A DNA stretch of 64,000 bases from Paenirhizobium naphthalenivorans (GCF_007992095.1 NZ_BJZP01000001.1:329492-393491); one strand, 5' to 3'; counted from the stretch's first letter, positions 9,069 through 18,583 are shown. A program made the numbers and translations. Notes: generated by a model not told the origin, from the letters alone.

Positions 9069-10085
9069 ATGGCGACCGCAACCAATCCGCTTTCCGAACT
9101 CCTGGCCGAGAAGGGCGTGCTGCTCGCCGATGGTGCCACGGGGACCAATCTGTTTGCCATGGGGCTGGAGGCTGGCGAGGCGCCGGAACTCTGGAACGAG
9201 AGCCAGCCGGAAAAGATCACCAAACTGCATCAGGATTTCGTCGATGCCGGCGCCGACATCATCCTCACCAATTCCTTCGGCGGCACGCGTCACCGACTGA
9301 AGCTGCACAATGCGCAGGGCCGGGTTTTCGCGCTGAACAAGAAGGCCGCCGAAATCGCCCGCGCCGTTGCCGACAAGGCGCCACGCAAGGTTATTGTCGC
9401 CGGCTCCGTCGGCCCGACCGGCGAGCTGCTGCAACCACTCGGCGCGATGACCTATGACGAGGCCGTCGCATCCTTCGCCGAACAGATGGAGGGTCTCAAG
9501 GCTGGCGGCGTCGACGTCGCCTGGATCGAGACCATGTCCTCGCCGGAGGAAATCCGTGCCGCGGCCGAAGCCGCTGTCAAGACCGGCCTGCCCTACACCT
9601 ATACCGGCTCTTTCGATACCGCCGGAAAGACGATGATGGGGCTCGACCCGAAGGACATCCACGACGTGGCGAAAGACATCGGCTCTGGTCCGCTTGCCGT
9701 TGGCGCCAATTGCGGCGTGGGTGCCTCCGACATTCTTTCGAGCCTGCTCGACATGACCGCCGCCGATCCGGCAGCGACTGTCATCGTCAAGGGCAATTGC
9801 GGCATCCCGGAATTTCGCGGCTCGGAGATCCATTACTCCGGTACGCCACCGCTGATGGCCGAATATGCCAGGCTGGCGCGCGACGCGGGCGCCAAGATTA
9901 TCGGCGGCTGCTGCGGAACCTCCTGCGGCCATCTCGCCGCCATGCGCGCGGCGATCGACGGCTACACGCCGGGCCCCCGTCCGACGATCGAAACGATCGT
10001 CGACAAGATCGGCCCGCTACGCAACAAGACGGCTGCGGAATCTGGCAATCAGGAAGGTGGCCGGCGCACGCGCCGTCGCGGCTGA
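9069..10085 (+). CDS. bmt: Betaine--homocysteine S-methyltransferase
   Basis: Transfers a methyl group from glycine betaine to homocysteine, giving dimethylglycine and methionine. The protein has 338 residues of the Pfam S-methyl_trans fold. It starts with the family LLADGATGTNLFAMGL motif and carries the zinc ligands in GANCGVG and the vicinal pair in GGCCGTSCGH. GGAGGAC precedes the chosen ATG. It follows the importer by 124 bases. The last residues (EGGRRTRRRG) are an Arg-rich tail like those on other proteins of this locus. It is probably the oxygen-insensitive first demethylation route for imported betaine. Confidence 0.93.
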   Translation: MATATNPLSELLAEKGVLLADGATGTNLFAMGLEAGEAPELWNESQPEKITKLHQDFVDAGADIILTNSFGGTRHRLKLHNAQGRVFALNKKAAEIARAVADKAPRKVIVAGSVGPTGELLQPLGAMTYDEAVASFAEQMEGLKAGGVDVAWIETMSSPEEIRAAAEAAVKTGLPYTYTGSFDTAGKTMMGLDPKDIHDVAKDIGSGPLAVGANCGVGASDILSSLLDMTAADPAATVIVKGNCGIPEFRGSEIHYSGTPPLMAEYARLARDAGAKIIGGCCGTSCGHLAAMRAAIDGYTPGPRPTIETIVDKIGPLRNKTAAESGNQEGGRRTRRRG

Positions 10086-10120
10086 CCGCGCCTTGATAAG
10101 TGCCGCTCAGTGGCGCCGGA

Positions 10121-11143
10121 TCAGGCCGGCGCCATAACCGCCTTGAAGAAGGCGACGTAACGATCCTTCAGGCCCGGCTGCAGCCGGTCGATCATCATCA
10201 AGGCAATCTGGAACGCGACGAAGCTGTCATTCTCATCGACCGCCATCGTCGCGAGATGGCGCAGCGTGCCATCGTAATCCTGCGGCGCGTTGGCAACGCC
10301 CGTGATGAAACTCGCGAGCAGTCGGTTGTTCACGATCCGGGCAAGGCGTTGGCGCTCGGCCGGCGGCACAGGACTTCCGGAACGCATGACGAGCACAAAG
10401 ACATCGAGATAAAGCAGCAGACCGTGGAACTTGGCAGCGTCCGCCGGCAGTCCGGCGCTCCGGTAGAGATCGGCATTTGACTGACCGGTCTTTTGCGCAG
10501 AATCCCAGTTGCTCATATTGTAACGGAAAACCGTGCCCGGATCGTGCGCCATCTTGCCATAGCAGATCATTGTTACAATGATCGCCCAGTCGCAGTACAA
10601 TCCCTTGGTCGGGTGGTATTCCAGGAAGTCATGCATCATGGAATTAAAGACGTCGCGACGGAAGATGCTATAGTACAGGCTGTTGTTGCCCTTTGCCCCG
10701 GAACTATACTGGGCGATCCGCTCGCCCGGGTCCTCTGCGGTCAATGCGAAGGCCTTGGCTTCCATGTCTCCGCGCGCCACCGAAAAGGGAATGCTGACCG
10801 GCAAAACGCCCACGTAATCGTAGGGCAGGCTCGCCAGATCGAAGGCCGGCATGCCCTCGACGGCGCGGATCTCGTCGTCATCGCCCATCGGCATAATGAA
10901 GGCCGTTGTCGCGGCATTGAGCGCCAGGCGTAAATTTTCGGACAGCGTGGCATTTCCGGCGTCGATCAGCGTCAGCCGGGGCGAAAGGCCCTCAAGATAG
11001 GCCCGCTTTTCGGCATCACCGGAGTTGTCGGAGATGATCAGCAGCGCGTCGCGTGCCTCGCAATAGGCCAACGCGCTATCGATCGCCGCACGCGCCTCGG
11101 CGAGATTGCGATTGCTCGGCATACAAATGGACAATTCAGGCAT
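10121..11143 (-). CDS. Family 2-like glycosyltransferase
   Basis: A 340-residue protein opening with a GT-A nucleotide-sugar motif (LSICMPSNRNLAEARAAIDSA) and a DxD-like GDDDEIR around residue 104. No membrane helices are evident, so it is probably cytoplasmic. It is convergent with bmt, 35 bases away, and divergent from a GT41 protein glycosyltransferase. Together they suggest a small glycosylation module whose acceptor, for instance flagellin or a surface protein, is unknown. The donor sugar cannot be read from sequence. Confidence 0.75.
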   Translation of the reverse strand: MPELSICMPSNRNLAEARAAIDSALAYCEARDALLIISDNSGDAEKRAYLEGLSPRLTLIDAGNATLSENLRLALNAATTAFIMPMGDDDEIRAVEGMPAFDLASLPYDYVGVLPVSIPFSVARGDMEAKAFALTAEDPGERIAQYSSGAKGNNSLYYSIFRRDVFNSMMHDFLEYHPTKGLYCDWAIIVTMICYGKMAHDPGTVFRYNMSNWDSAQKTGQSNADLYRSAGLPADAAKFHGLLLYLDVFVLVMRSGSPVPPAERQRLARIVNNRLLASFITGVANAPQDYDGTLRHLATMAVDENDSFVAFQIALMMIDRLQPGLKDRYVAFFKAVMAPA

Positions 11144-11360
11144 TCAAAGGCTCCGTCCGGCAAGGCGCCCCACGCGGCACGCGCAGATTATCGGTTTTTT
11201 GGCGCGAATCGGCGACCAAAAGTCAGTTCAACCTTTCTACTCGCACATGGCCTGTCAACCGAACCCCGATGCGACGGGGCACCCGGCTCCAGCCTTGGAT
11301 AAGGCTCGGGCCCTAGCCTGCGGCAGGTTTCCAAGAGAGTTCACGGAAGTACTGCCCAGA

Positions 11361-13085
11361 ATGCCTATGCCCAAAGGACTGCCGGACGCGATCAACGCTT
11401 ACAAGGCCGGACGCTACCAACAGTGCCTTGCGCGCCTTTTGCCCCTCCTCGGCAAGGCATCTGCTGACGCCAAGCTGGTGTTGATGGCGGCCCAATGCCA
11501 TGTCAAGCTCGGCAATAGCGAAAAGGCGGCGGATTTCTACGCGCGTGCGGCCAACCTCGATTCGGCAAACGCCCGGATGCTCCGCCTTCTGGCAGCCCGC
11601 AGCTACAGGCTGGCCCGGCGTCGAGCGCCAGCGCTCATGCTCGCCCGTCAGGCGGCCCGCGGCGGCCCTTTCGACCTTGAGGCGGAACACACCTATCGCG
11701 GCCTGCTACGCGAACTCCTGTGCCTGGAGGAATGCGAAGCCGAGGATATGCGGATGCTGGAGCGGATGAAGTCCGGCGAAGCGGCGGCCTTCGCCGTCGA
11801 CGACCCACACGACCATATCATGTGGTGCGATGACGAGAGTCTCAACGCCCGCATCACCCGCATGCCCGGAGGAACCGCCTTCACCCCGCAATCGCGCGTG
11901 GCAAGACGAACGATGCCGCACCGGTTCGCCGACAAGATCCGTATCGGCTATCTGTCCAACGACGTCTGCGACCAGCATGCGACCATGCGGCTGCTCCAAG
12001 GCGTGCTCATGGCCCATGATCGCGAAAAATTCGACATAACCGTATTCTGCTACACCGACGACGGCGTCCTTTCGGTCGACCAGGGCATGCGTCAACATTA
12101 CGGGACCATCGTACCGATCCGCACCCTCGACGACGAGCAGGCCGCCGAGGCGATCCGCGAACACGGCATCGACATCCTCGTTGACCTCAAGGGCCATACC
12201 AAGGACGCTCGCATCAACCTCGTCAATCGCGGATTGGCGCCGATCCAGGTCGCCTATCTGGGCTTTCCCGGTTGTGGAACCGGCATCGACTGCGACTACG
12301 TGATCGGCGACGGAATCGTAACGCCTGACACATCGAAACCCTATTACCACGAGAAGCTCTGCCGTCTCCCGGACTGCTATCAGGCCAATGATCGTGAGCA
12401 CCGTGCCTTGCCGCCAGCGGCATCGCGGGAGGGTCTTGGCCTGCCCCAGGACGCCTTCGTCATCGCCTCGTTCAACGCCGTGCGCAAGATTTCGGCCCGC
12501 ACGGCAAGGCTCTGGGCTCGTATCCTTGTCGCCATCCCGGACGCCATCTTGTGGATGATGTGTGACGACGTCGATGCACAGGCGAATTTTTCCGCCTACA
12601 TGGCTGGTCAGGGCGTCGCCACCGACCGCATCCACTATGCCCGCCGCGCCGACTATCCCGCGCATGTCGCCCGCCTTCAGGCGGCCGACATCGCCGTCGA
12701 CACCTTTCCGACCAACGGGCATACAACGACCTCCGACAAGCTCTGGGCCGGCCTTCCCGTCCTGACCTGCAAGGGCCACAACTTCACCTCCCGCGTGTCG
12801 GAAAGCCTGCTTAACGCGGTCGGCATGGCCGAATTGGTGGCCGAGGACGAGGACGGTGTGGTCGAGCTCGGCATCGCCCTTGCCCGCGACCGCGACCGCC
12901 TTGCTGACATCCGTGCCCGCCTCGCCGCCAATCGGCTTGTGGAACCATTGTTCGATACGGAGCGCTTCACCCGCCACCTCGAACGGGCCTACGAAATGAT
13001 GGTCGAGCGCGAGAAACAGGGACTGGAACCGGACCATATCGACGTGCCGCGGCTGGAGGCGCCATGGACCTCCACTCCAGCCTGA
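11361..13085 (+). CDS. SPINDLY/OGT-like (GT41) glycosyltransferase with TPR repeats
   Basis: A 574-residue protein. Residues about 1-110 form TPR-like helices (LVLMAAQCHVKLGNSEKAA and neighbours). The remainder is the GT41 catalytic region: IRIGYLSNDVCDQHA, DILVDLKGHTKDARI, PIQVAYLGFPGCGTG, and the donor-site block VDTFPTNGHTTTSDKLWAGLPVLT. The start at 11361 was chosen because upstream sequence is not TPR-like. GT41 enzymes O-glycosylate proteins in the cytoplasm. Its neighbours are a GT2 enzyme and a 115-residue unknown protein. Confidence 0.9.
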   Translation: MPMPKGLPDAINAYKAGRYQQCLARLLPLLGKASADAKLVLMAAQCHVKLGNSEKAADFYARAANLDSANARMLRLLAARSYRLARRRAPALMLARQAARGGPFDLEAEHTYRGLLRELLCLEECEAEDMRMLERMKSGEAAAFAVDDPHDHIMWCDDESLNARITRMPGGTAFTPQSRVARRTMPHRFADKIRIGYLSNDVCDQHATMRLLQGVLMAHDREKFDITVFCYTDDGVLSVDQGMRQHYGTIVPIRTLDDEQAAEAIREHGIDILVDLKGHTKDARINLVNRGLAPIQVAYLGFPGCGTGIDCDYVIGDGIVTPDTSKPYYHEKLCRLPDCYQANDREHRALPPAASREGLGLPQDAFVIASFNAVRKISARTARLWARILVAIPDAILWMMCDDVDAQANFSAYMAGQGVATDRIHYARRADYPAHVARLQAADIAVDTFPTNGHTTTSDKLWAGLPVLTCKGHNFTSRVSESLLNAVGMAELVAEDEDGVVELGIALARDRDRLADIRARLAANRLVEPLFDTERFTRHLERAYEMMVEREKQGLEPDHIDVPRLEAPWTSTPA

Positions 13086-13146
13086 CGGCCGAAATCGAAT
13101 GCATCAAGCCTTAGCTCAAGGCGACCAGAAGAAGAAGGAGCCCCCA

Positions 13147-13494
13147 ATGCCAGAGAACCAGACCACATCGATCGATACCGTCGCCGACAAGCTTCGCGGC
13201 CTTGACGGGGCCGGCCAGTCCTTCCTCCAGCTTCTGTTTGAGAATCCGGTGCAGGACAACCTTCTGTTCGACGGACTGGCGCTCTATCTCGACCGCGAGA
13301 GCGAGGCGCCCTTTCTCAACTCGCTCAGGCTCGAGCGCTGCGGCGAATGGCTTGGCAATGCCGCGCCCGGCCGCTTGCAGGTCCGCCTGATGGAAGCCGC
13401 GCGCTCCAGCCAGCATCCGGCCTATCTCGCCTTGCGCGCCGGTCTTGTCCGCTCCGGCGGGCTGGAACGCGCCTATCCCAAGGCAGCGGTCTGA
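13147..13494 (+). CDS. Hypothetical protein downstream of the GT41 gene
   Basis: A 115-residue soluble protein preceded by AGAAGGAG at good spacing. It is predicted to be helical (ADKLRGLDGAGQSFLQLLF, then LNSLRLERCGEWLG) and lacks signal or membrane segments. It lies 61 bases after the GT41 gene on the same strand, so it could be a substrate or accessory protein for it. I do not recognise its family. Confidence 0.65.
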   Translation: MPENQTTSIDTVADKLRGLDGAGQSFLQLLFENPVQDNLLFDGLALYLDRESEAPFLNSLRLERCGEWLGNAAPGRLQVRLMEAARSSQHPAYLALRAGLVRSGGLERAYPKAAV

Positions 13495-13513
13495 CCGGCC
13501 ACTGCCGGATTTT

Positions 13514-14260
13514 TCAGCGCACAGTGCCGATCACCGCGATGATCGGCCCAAGCGGAAACAGCCCATCCCGCCGTGACGTACCGGCGACGTAGAGGCTGGA
13601 AATTGTTCCATCGAGATAAAGGGCATTTCGGCAACCGAGCTGATCGCGAAACAAGAGGGCGAAGTCATAGAAACGCACGGGCGCCTCCGAGATCACCATC
13701 TGTACTCTGCCCTTTTCGTCCACTCCGATGCCGTTGCGGATCTTCAGACTGTCGCTGTCGGGCAGAAACCGCGGATGAATCTCACCATCGATGACCAGCA
13801 TCGGTCCTGACTGGGTGGCATAGTCGGGGGCAATCCTCTCCCTGAGATAAAGCGACGTTTCCGCCACCCCTGCCCGCCCGCCCTTCAACCAAAAGACGCC
13901 GTTTGGCAACAGGTGGAAATTCCCCCAGCCGGACTTGGTGCTGATCGCCTGACGCTCGAACCCGTGCTCGACAAACAGGCCGACCGGCGACAGGTCCGGC
14001 TGATACATGCCGCCGTTCATTGCCGCGATCAGATAATGGCGTTCCTTCCACAATTGCCGGCTGAGGGAATCAAAGCCGCCGAAGGGCCTTCCCTCGGGGT
14101 CGAGGTGATAGATTCGCATCAGCGAAACCGCGGGATCGAAACTGCATAGCGTATAAGAAATGCCGCTTTGCGTCTTTGTCGCGCATACTTCATCGGCTGG
14201 CGCACCTGACGCCTGCGATAGCGGAAGAAGGCAGAACAATATCATGAAAATCAGTGGCAT
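13514..14260 (-). CDS. Exported phosphodiester glycosidase (NAGPA-domain) protein
   Basis: A 248-residue secreted protein. A signal peptide (MPLIFMILFCLLPLSQASGA) precedes a domain resembling PF09992. Family-like landmarks are HYLIAAMNGGMY, GWGNFHLLPNGVF, ATQSGPMLVIDGE, IRNGIGVDEKGRV, and CRNALYLDGTISSLY near the end. The family includes the mannose-6-phosphate uncovering enzyme and bacterial proteins acting on exported glycans. It is convergent with the unknown gene at 13147. The substrate is unknown. Confidence 0.85.
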   Translation of the reverse strand: MPLIFMILFCLLPLSQASGAPADEVCATKTQSGISYTLCSFDPAVSLMRIYHLDPEGRPFGGFDSLSRQLWKERHYLIAAMNGGMYQPDLSPVGLFVEHGFERQAISTKSGWGNFHLLPNGVFWLKGGRAGVAETSLYLRERIAPDYATQSGPMLVIDGEIHPRFLPDSDSLKIRNGIGVDEKGRVQMVISEAPVRFYDFALLFRDQLGCRNALYLDGTISSLYVAGTSRRDGLFPLGPIIAVIGTVR

Positions 14261-14460
14261 GAGCGGCCCAGGTTAAAGTCAGCTGTAAGGATAGCAATCT
14301 GCCAGCGGCAGTCCATTCAATTCAAGCAATTAACGAAGTATTCGCTCCATTTACGACTCATTAACCATCCCTGCCAACCATGCCGGTCAGGCAGCATGAA
14401 ACCGCGCTGCAACCTGGAGCGATGACTTGGCTCGGACCTTTATTTCATGAAGGAAAAGAT

Positions 14461-15162
14461 ATGCCAGTACTGACATTTGCCAACACCAAGGGCGGCGCCG
14501 GCAAGACCACGGCGGCCCTCATTCTCGCCTGCGAACTTGCCGGACGCGGCAATCGCGTCACTATCCTCGACGCAGACCCGCGCGGCTGGATCAGCCGCTG
14601 GCACGCCGTGGCCGGCGCCAGCAGCCTGATTTCGGTCGCTCCGGTGACCGAGGAGACGATTGAGGCATTAACCGCCAAGGCCAGGAAGCGCGGCGGTTAT
14701 ATCCTCATCGATCTGCCCTCCAGTCACGACGCCCTTCTCGCCAAGGCCGTGGGCCTTGCCGATCATGTGCTGATTCCCGTGCAGGGCTGTGCCATGGACG
14801 CCCATGGCGGCGCCGAAGTGCTTGAACTGCTCAAGGAGCTCGATGTGTCCTGTGGCGTGACGATCCCGCATTCAGTGGTGCTCACCCGCGTCAACGCCGC
14901 CGTCACCACCCGCGCCCTGCAGGCCGCCAAGGACCTGCTCGCCAGCCGGGGCATTGCCACGCTGTCGACCCCGATCGCCGAGCGCGCAGCCTATCGCGAC
15001 GTCTTCGACAAGGGCGGCCTGTTGCAGGCGATGAACCCGGCCGAAGTGTCCAATCTTTCCAAAGCCCTGCATAACGCCGCACAACTCACCGACGAGATCG
15101 TCGCGCTCATGCCGCAAAAAGCCGCTCCGCGCAAACCTGTGGCCAAAAAGATCGCGGCTTAG
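14461..15162 (+). CDS. ParA-family ATPase
   Basis: A 233-residue deviant Walker A ATPase. The P-loop is TKGGAGKTT with the signature lysine of the ParA/MinD class; Walker A' is VTILDADPRGWISRW and Walker B is YILIDLPSSHD. No ParB gene or centromere repeats are nearby, so this looks like an orphan chromosomal ParA (ParC/PpfA-like) that could position a protein cluster rather than segregate DNA. The C-terminus is Lys/Ala-rich (AAPRKPVAKKIAA), suited to nonspecific DNA binding. It neighbours the methyltransferase locus on the opposite strand. Confidence 0.88.
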   Translation: MPVLTFANTKGGAGKTTAALILACELAGRGNRVTILDADPRGWISRWHAVAGASSLISVAPVTEETIEALTAKARKRGGYILIDLPSSHDALLAKAVGLADHVLIPVQGCAMDAHGGAEVLELLKELDVSCGVTIPHSVVLTRVNAAVTTRALQAAKDLLASRGIATLSTPIAERAAYRDVFDKGGLLQAMNPAEVSNLSKALHNAAQLTDEIVALMPQKAAPRKPVAKKIAA

Positions 15163-15197
15163 AAACGGAGCCGCGCAAGGCCGCCTGCCCCTCTCTA

Positions 15198-15902
15198 TCA
15201 GGATGGCGGGCCAAGCGCTTCCATATGGAAGCGCAATTGGCCTTCCGGATAGCAAAATTGCGCGCCGACCGGACAGGCGGCGCGCGCCAGGCAACCGGCG
15301 TGCATACAGGCGGAATGCCCCGCGTCGCCCAGTAGCTCCTGACGGCAGGCCGCGACATCGAAATGCGCGGCCGTCACCGCCCCGGCCGGACAGGCGTTCA
15401 GGCAGGCCTTGGTGCGACAGCTTTCGCAAGGATGCGCATTTGGTGGACTATCGAGCGCGCCCTCCGGCAGGGTCTCGGCAAAGCCAAGGGCTCCCCGATA
15501 GCCGTGCCAGAGCCCGTAGGCCGGATGAATGAGAATGCCGAGCGGCGAAGCCTTGAGGCCCTCCGCCATGATCGCCCAGCGCTGGAACGGCTGGTACGGC
15601 GGATCGGACGGATAATAGGCGGTCCCGCCGGTCATCGTGGCCAAGGCGCCGATCCGTTGCTTAGACCAGCGATCGAGCGGATGCGCCCCACCGCGGTCCG
15701 GCTGCGTTTCGCGCCACTCGCTGAAGGCCCGCCACAGCGAACCGCCGACGTTGCCGATCAGGAGCACAGTGTGCGCCTTTCCTCCGTCGGCCAGAACCGG
15801 AGCGCCCGCGCCGCGGTCAAAGCGTGCGACACCGCGCGAATGCAGGCCATGCGGCGCGAGCTGCGCGGCGATCTCGGCCAGCAAACGCGAAAGGTCACTC
15901 AC
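15198..15902 (-). CDS. Two-[4Fe-4S]-cluster ferredoxin-like protein
   Basis: A 234-residue protein whose N-terminal half resembles the reductive-activator/epoxyqueuosine-reductase-like fold. The C-terminal half carries cysteine motifs for two clusters: CESCRTKACLNACPAGA and CMHAGCLARAACPVGAQ. It lies 101 bases downstream of the MttB-type methyltransferase gene on the same strand, so the two may be cotranscribed. It might donate electrons to reactivate the corrinoid or feed the ASKHA activator. That role is inference; an independent redox role is equally possible. Confidence 0.75.
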   Translation of the reverse strand: MSDLSRLLAEIAAQLAPHGLHSRGVARFDRGAGAPVLADGGKAHTVLLIGNVGGSLWRAFSEWRETQPDRGGAHPLDRWSKQRIGALATMTGGTAYYPSDPPYQPFQRWAIMAEGLKASPLGILIHPAYGLWHGYRGALGFAETLPEGALDSPPNAHPCESCRTKACLNACPAGAVTAAHFDVAACRQELLGDAGHSACMHAGCLARAACPVGAQFCYPEGQLRFHMEALGPPS

Positions 15903-16003
15903 CGCGACCCCTCATATTTATAGTGCGGTCGCCAGACCGATTCCTGGATCATGTCCGCGACTCGCGCCGCTCCGCCTTGCTCCCTGGCGGGACCGGGATC
16001 CTT

Positions 16004-17575
16004 TCAGGTGAAAGCGTCCGGCATGGAGTCCTTGCGCTTGGCGATATAGGCCGTCAGCGCCTCGTCAATGCCCGGATCGAGTGGCGGCGCCTCGTAGTTG
16101 TCGAGCCAGGAGCGGCAGAGGGTATTGGCGCGGTCCTCGATGCGCTTGCGCCCCTCGATCTCCCACTGCTCGAAGGAATTGTTGTCGGCAAGCGCCGAGC
16201 GGTAGAAGGCCGTCTGGAAATTCGCCTGGGTATGGGCGCAACCGAGATAGTGGGCGCCCGGTCCGACCTCGCGGATGGCATCCATCGCCTGGCCACTTTC
16301 CGACAGATCCACACCCATCGCCATTTTCTGCATCATGCCGAGCTGGTCCTGGTCGATCATGAACTTCTCGTAGCAGGCGGAAAGACCACCCTCCAGCCAG
16401 CCGGCGGCGTGGAGCACGAAGTTGGTGCCGGCGAGCAGCGTCACGTTGAGCGTATTGGCGCTCTCGTGAGCGGCTTGCGCATCCGGAACCTTCGAAGCGC
16501 AGAGCGAGCCGCCGGTACGAAACGGCAGACCGAGGCGCCGCGCCAGCTGGGCGGCGCCATAGGAGACGAGCGCCGGTTCCGGCGTGCCGAAGGTCGGCGC
16601 CCCCGATTGCATCGAAATCGAGGCGGCAAAAGTACCGAACAGCACCGGCGCGCCCTTGCGCACCAGCTGGGTGAAGGCAGCACCCGCCAGCACTTCGGCC
16701 AGAATCTGGGTGAGCGTACCGGCGACCGTCACCGGGCTCATCGCGCCCGACAGGATGAAGGGTGAAAGCACGCAGGCCTGATTGTGGCGGGCGTAGACCT
16801 TGGCCGCCCCGAGCATGGTCTCGTCGAAGACCATCGGCGAATTGGCGTTGATCAGGTTGAGCATGACGCAGTTGTTCTCGACGAAGTCGTCGCCGAACAC
16901 CAGCTTGGCCATGGCGACCGAATCCTCGGCCCGTTCCGGCGCTGTGACCGACCCCATGAACGGCTTGTCGGAATATTTGATATGGCTGTAGACCATGTCG
17001 AGGTGGCGCTTGTTCACCGGAATGTCGACCGGCTCGCAGACCGTGCCGCCCGACGAATGGATCGACGGCGCCATGTAGGCGAGCTTGACGAAATTGCGGA
17101 AGTCCTCGAGCGTCGCATAGCGGCGATTGCCGTCGAGATCGCGGACGAAGGGAGAACCGTAGACCGGGGCAAAGACCGTCGCATTGCCGCCGATGCGCAC
17201 GCTGCGCTCCGGATTGCGGGCATGCCAGGTAAACTCCGAGGGCGCGGTCTTCAGCAGTTCACGGCACAGGCCCTTGGGAAAGTGCACCCGCTCGCCCCTG
17301 ACGTCCGCGCCGGCCTGTCGCCACATCTCGAGCGCTTCAGCATCGTCACGGAACTCGATGCCGATCTCTTCCAGAACAATATCGGCGTTGCGCTCGATGA
17401 TCGACAGGCCTTCTTCGTCGAGCACCTCGTAGACTGGGATCTTGCGCTGGATATAGGGCATGGACGGCCCGGCGCCGCCACCGCTGCGCGACGCGCGGCG
17501 CGCGGCGGCCCCACGGCCTTCGCTGCGGGTTCGACGGCCCGCGCCGGCGCCGGTCTCTGCTGTGATCTCGTCCAT
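16004..17575 (-). CDS. MttB-superfamily (non-pyrrolysine) quaternary-amine:corrinoid methyltransferase
   Basis: A 523-residue member of the trimethylamine methyltransferase family (PF06253). It has no in-frame amber codon, so it lacks pyrrolysine and belongs with the MtgB/MtcB/MtpB-type enzymes that demethylate betaines rather than trimethylamine itself. Recognisable blocks are SSGGTVCEPVDIPVN, ILSGAMSPVTVAGTL, APVLFGTFAASISMQSGAPT, and GPGAHYLGCAHT near the end. The first 37 residues form an Arg/Gly/Ala-rich tail. GAGGAAA precedes the start. It is divergent from its likely corrinoid partner across 263 bases. The substrate (glycine betaine, proline betaine or carnitine) is not determinable here. 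Confidence 0.92.
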   Translation of the reverse strand: MDEITAETGAGAGRRTRSEGRGAAARRASRSGGGAGPSMPYIQRKIPVYEVLDEEGLSIIERNADIVLEEIGIEFRDDAEALEMWRQAGADVRGERVHFPKGLCRELLKTAPSEFTWHARNPERSVRIGGNATVFAPVYGSPFVRDLDGNRRYATLEDFRNFVKLAYMAPSIHSSGGTVCEPVDIPVNKRHLDMVYSHIKYSDKPFMGSVTAPERAEDSVAMAKLVFGDDFVENNCVMLNLINANSPMVFDETMLGAAKVYARHNQACVLSPFILSGAMSPVTVAGTLTQILAEVLAGAAFTQLVRKGAPVLFGTFAASISMQSGAPTFGTPEPALVSYGAAQLARRLGLPFRTGGSLCASKVPDAQAAHESANTLNVTLLAGTNFVLHAAGWLEGGLSACYEKFMIDQDQLGMMQKMAMGVDLSESGQAMDAIREVGPGAHYLGCAHTQANFQTAFYRSALADNNSFEQWEIEGRKRIEDRANTLCRSWLDNYEAPPLDPGIDEALTAYIAKRKDSMPDAFT

Positions 17576-17838
17576 CTTGCGTTTCCTCGTTGTGCGCGTT
17601 CCAGCGCCGTTTTCCCATGCGTATGCTAATCCAAAATTGAAGGGAAACCTTCCTTAATGCGCCAACGGCTTGCATGAGACAGACATCAGAGCACCGCGCT
17701 GGACCGGCCGTCGTTTTTCGCGCGCAGCGGCGTCGCTTTCAAAAAGAAGTTTTCGCGAACTTGAGGTTTAACTGTCGTTGAGGCAGTCTTTTTGCAGACA
17801 GCGCTCACAATCGCGCAACACCAGCCGGGATGCACCCC

Positions 17839-18540
17839 ATGTCAGACGACGAAATCATTCTCTCGGAACTCTCTGACGACGAACTCGTGCAACAGATGCA
17901 CGATGATCTCTATGACGGCCTCAAGGAGGAGATCGAGGAGGCGACCAACATCCTCATCGAGCGCGGATGGGTGCCCTACGACATCCTGACCAAGGCGCTC
18001 GTCGAAGGCATGCGCATCGTCGGCATAGATTTCCGCGACGGCATCCTGTTCGTGCCGGAAGTGCTGCTCTCGGCCAACGCGATGAAAGCCGGCATGACCA
18101 TTCTGCGTCCGCTTTTGGCCGCCACCGGCGCGCCGAAGCAGGGCAAGATGGTCATCGGCACCGTCAAGGGCGACATTCACGACATCGGCAAGAACCTCGT
18201 CGGCATGATGATGGAAGGCGCCGGATTCGACGTGATCGATCTTGGCATCAACAATCCGGTCGAGAACTATCTGGAGGCGATGGAGCGGGAAAAACCTGAC
18301 ATCGTCGGCATGTCGGCGCTTTTGACCACGACCATGCCCTACATGAAGGTCGTTATCGACACGATGAAGGAAAAGGGCATTCGCGACGATTATATCGTTC
18401 TGGTCGGCGGCGCGCCGCTCAACGAGGAATTCGGCAAGGCGGTCGGCGCCGATGCCTATTGCCGCGACGCGGCAGTGGCGGTCGAAACGGCCAAGGATTT
18501 TGTCGCCCGCAAACACAACAGCCTTGCCGCTCGCGGTTGA
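17839..18540 (+). CDS. Corrinoid (B12-binding) methyl carrier protein
   Basis: An MtbC/MtgC-type corrinoid protein of 233 residues. The N-terminal helical cap covers about residues 1-90 (EIEEATNILIERGWVPYDIL and ALVEGMRIVGIDFRD). The Rossmann B12 domain has the lower-ligand motif GDIHDIGKN, the conserved SALLTTTMP loop, and VGGAPLNEEFG. It accepts methyl groups from the MttB-type enzyme as methyl-Co(III) and passes them to the tetrahydrofolate methyltransferase. It is divergent from mttB, so both may share a control region. An alternative ATG lies 9 bases upstream. Confidence 0.94.
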   Translation: MSDDEIILSELSDDELVQQMHDDLYDGLKEEIEEATNILIERGWVPYDILTKALVEGMRIVGIDFRDGILFVPEVLLSANAMKAGMTILRPLLAATGAPKQGKMVIGTVKGDIHDIGKNLVGMMMEGAGFDVIDLGINNPVENYLEAMEREKPDIVGMSALLTTTMPYMKVVIDTMKEKGIRDDYIVLVGGAPLNEEFGKAVGADAYCRDAAVAVETAKDFVARKHNSLAARG

Positions 18541-18560
18541 AGGTTGTCAGCGTCAATAGC

Positions 18561-18583
18561 GCCGGCCGCCTTCAGCGGCCGGC
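18561..18583 (+). terminator. Strong hairpin after the corrinoid protein gene
   Basis: GCCGGCCGC and GCGGCCGGC pair perfectly over 9 bp with a 5-base loop, 21 bases after the stop. There is no T-tract, so termination efficiency is uncertain. Confidence 0.5.

Noticed and set aside
16004..17575. Pyrrolysine-containing trimethylamine methyltransferase
   Set aside because: The frame of 523 residues is open with no internal TAG, and no pylTSBCD genes or pyrrolysine tRNA are visible, so it is the non-pyrrolysine type.
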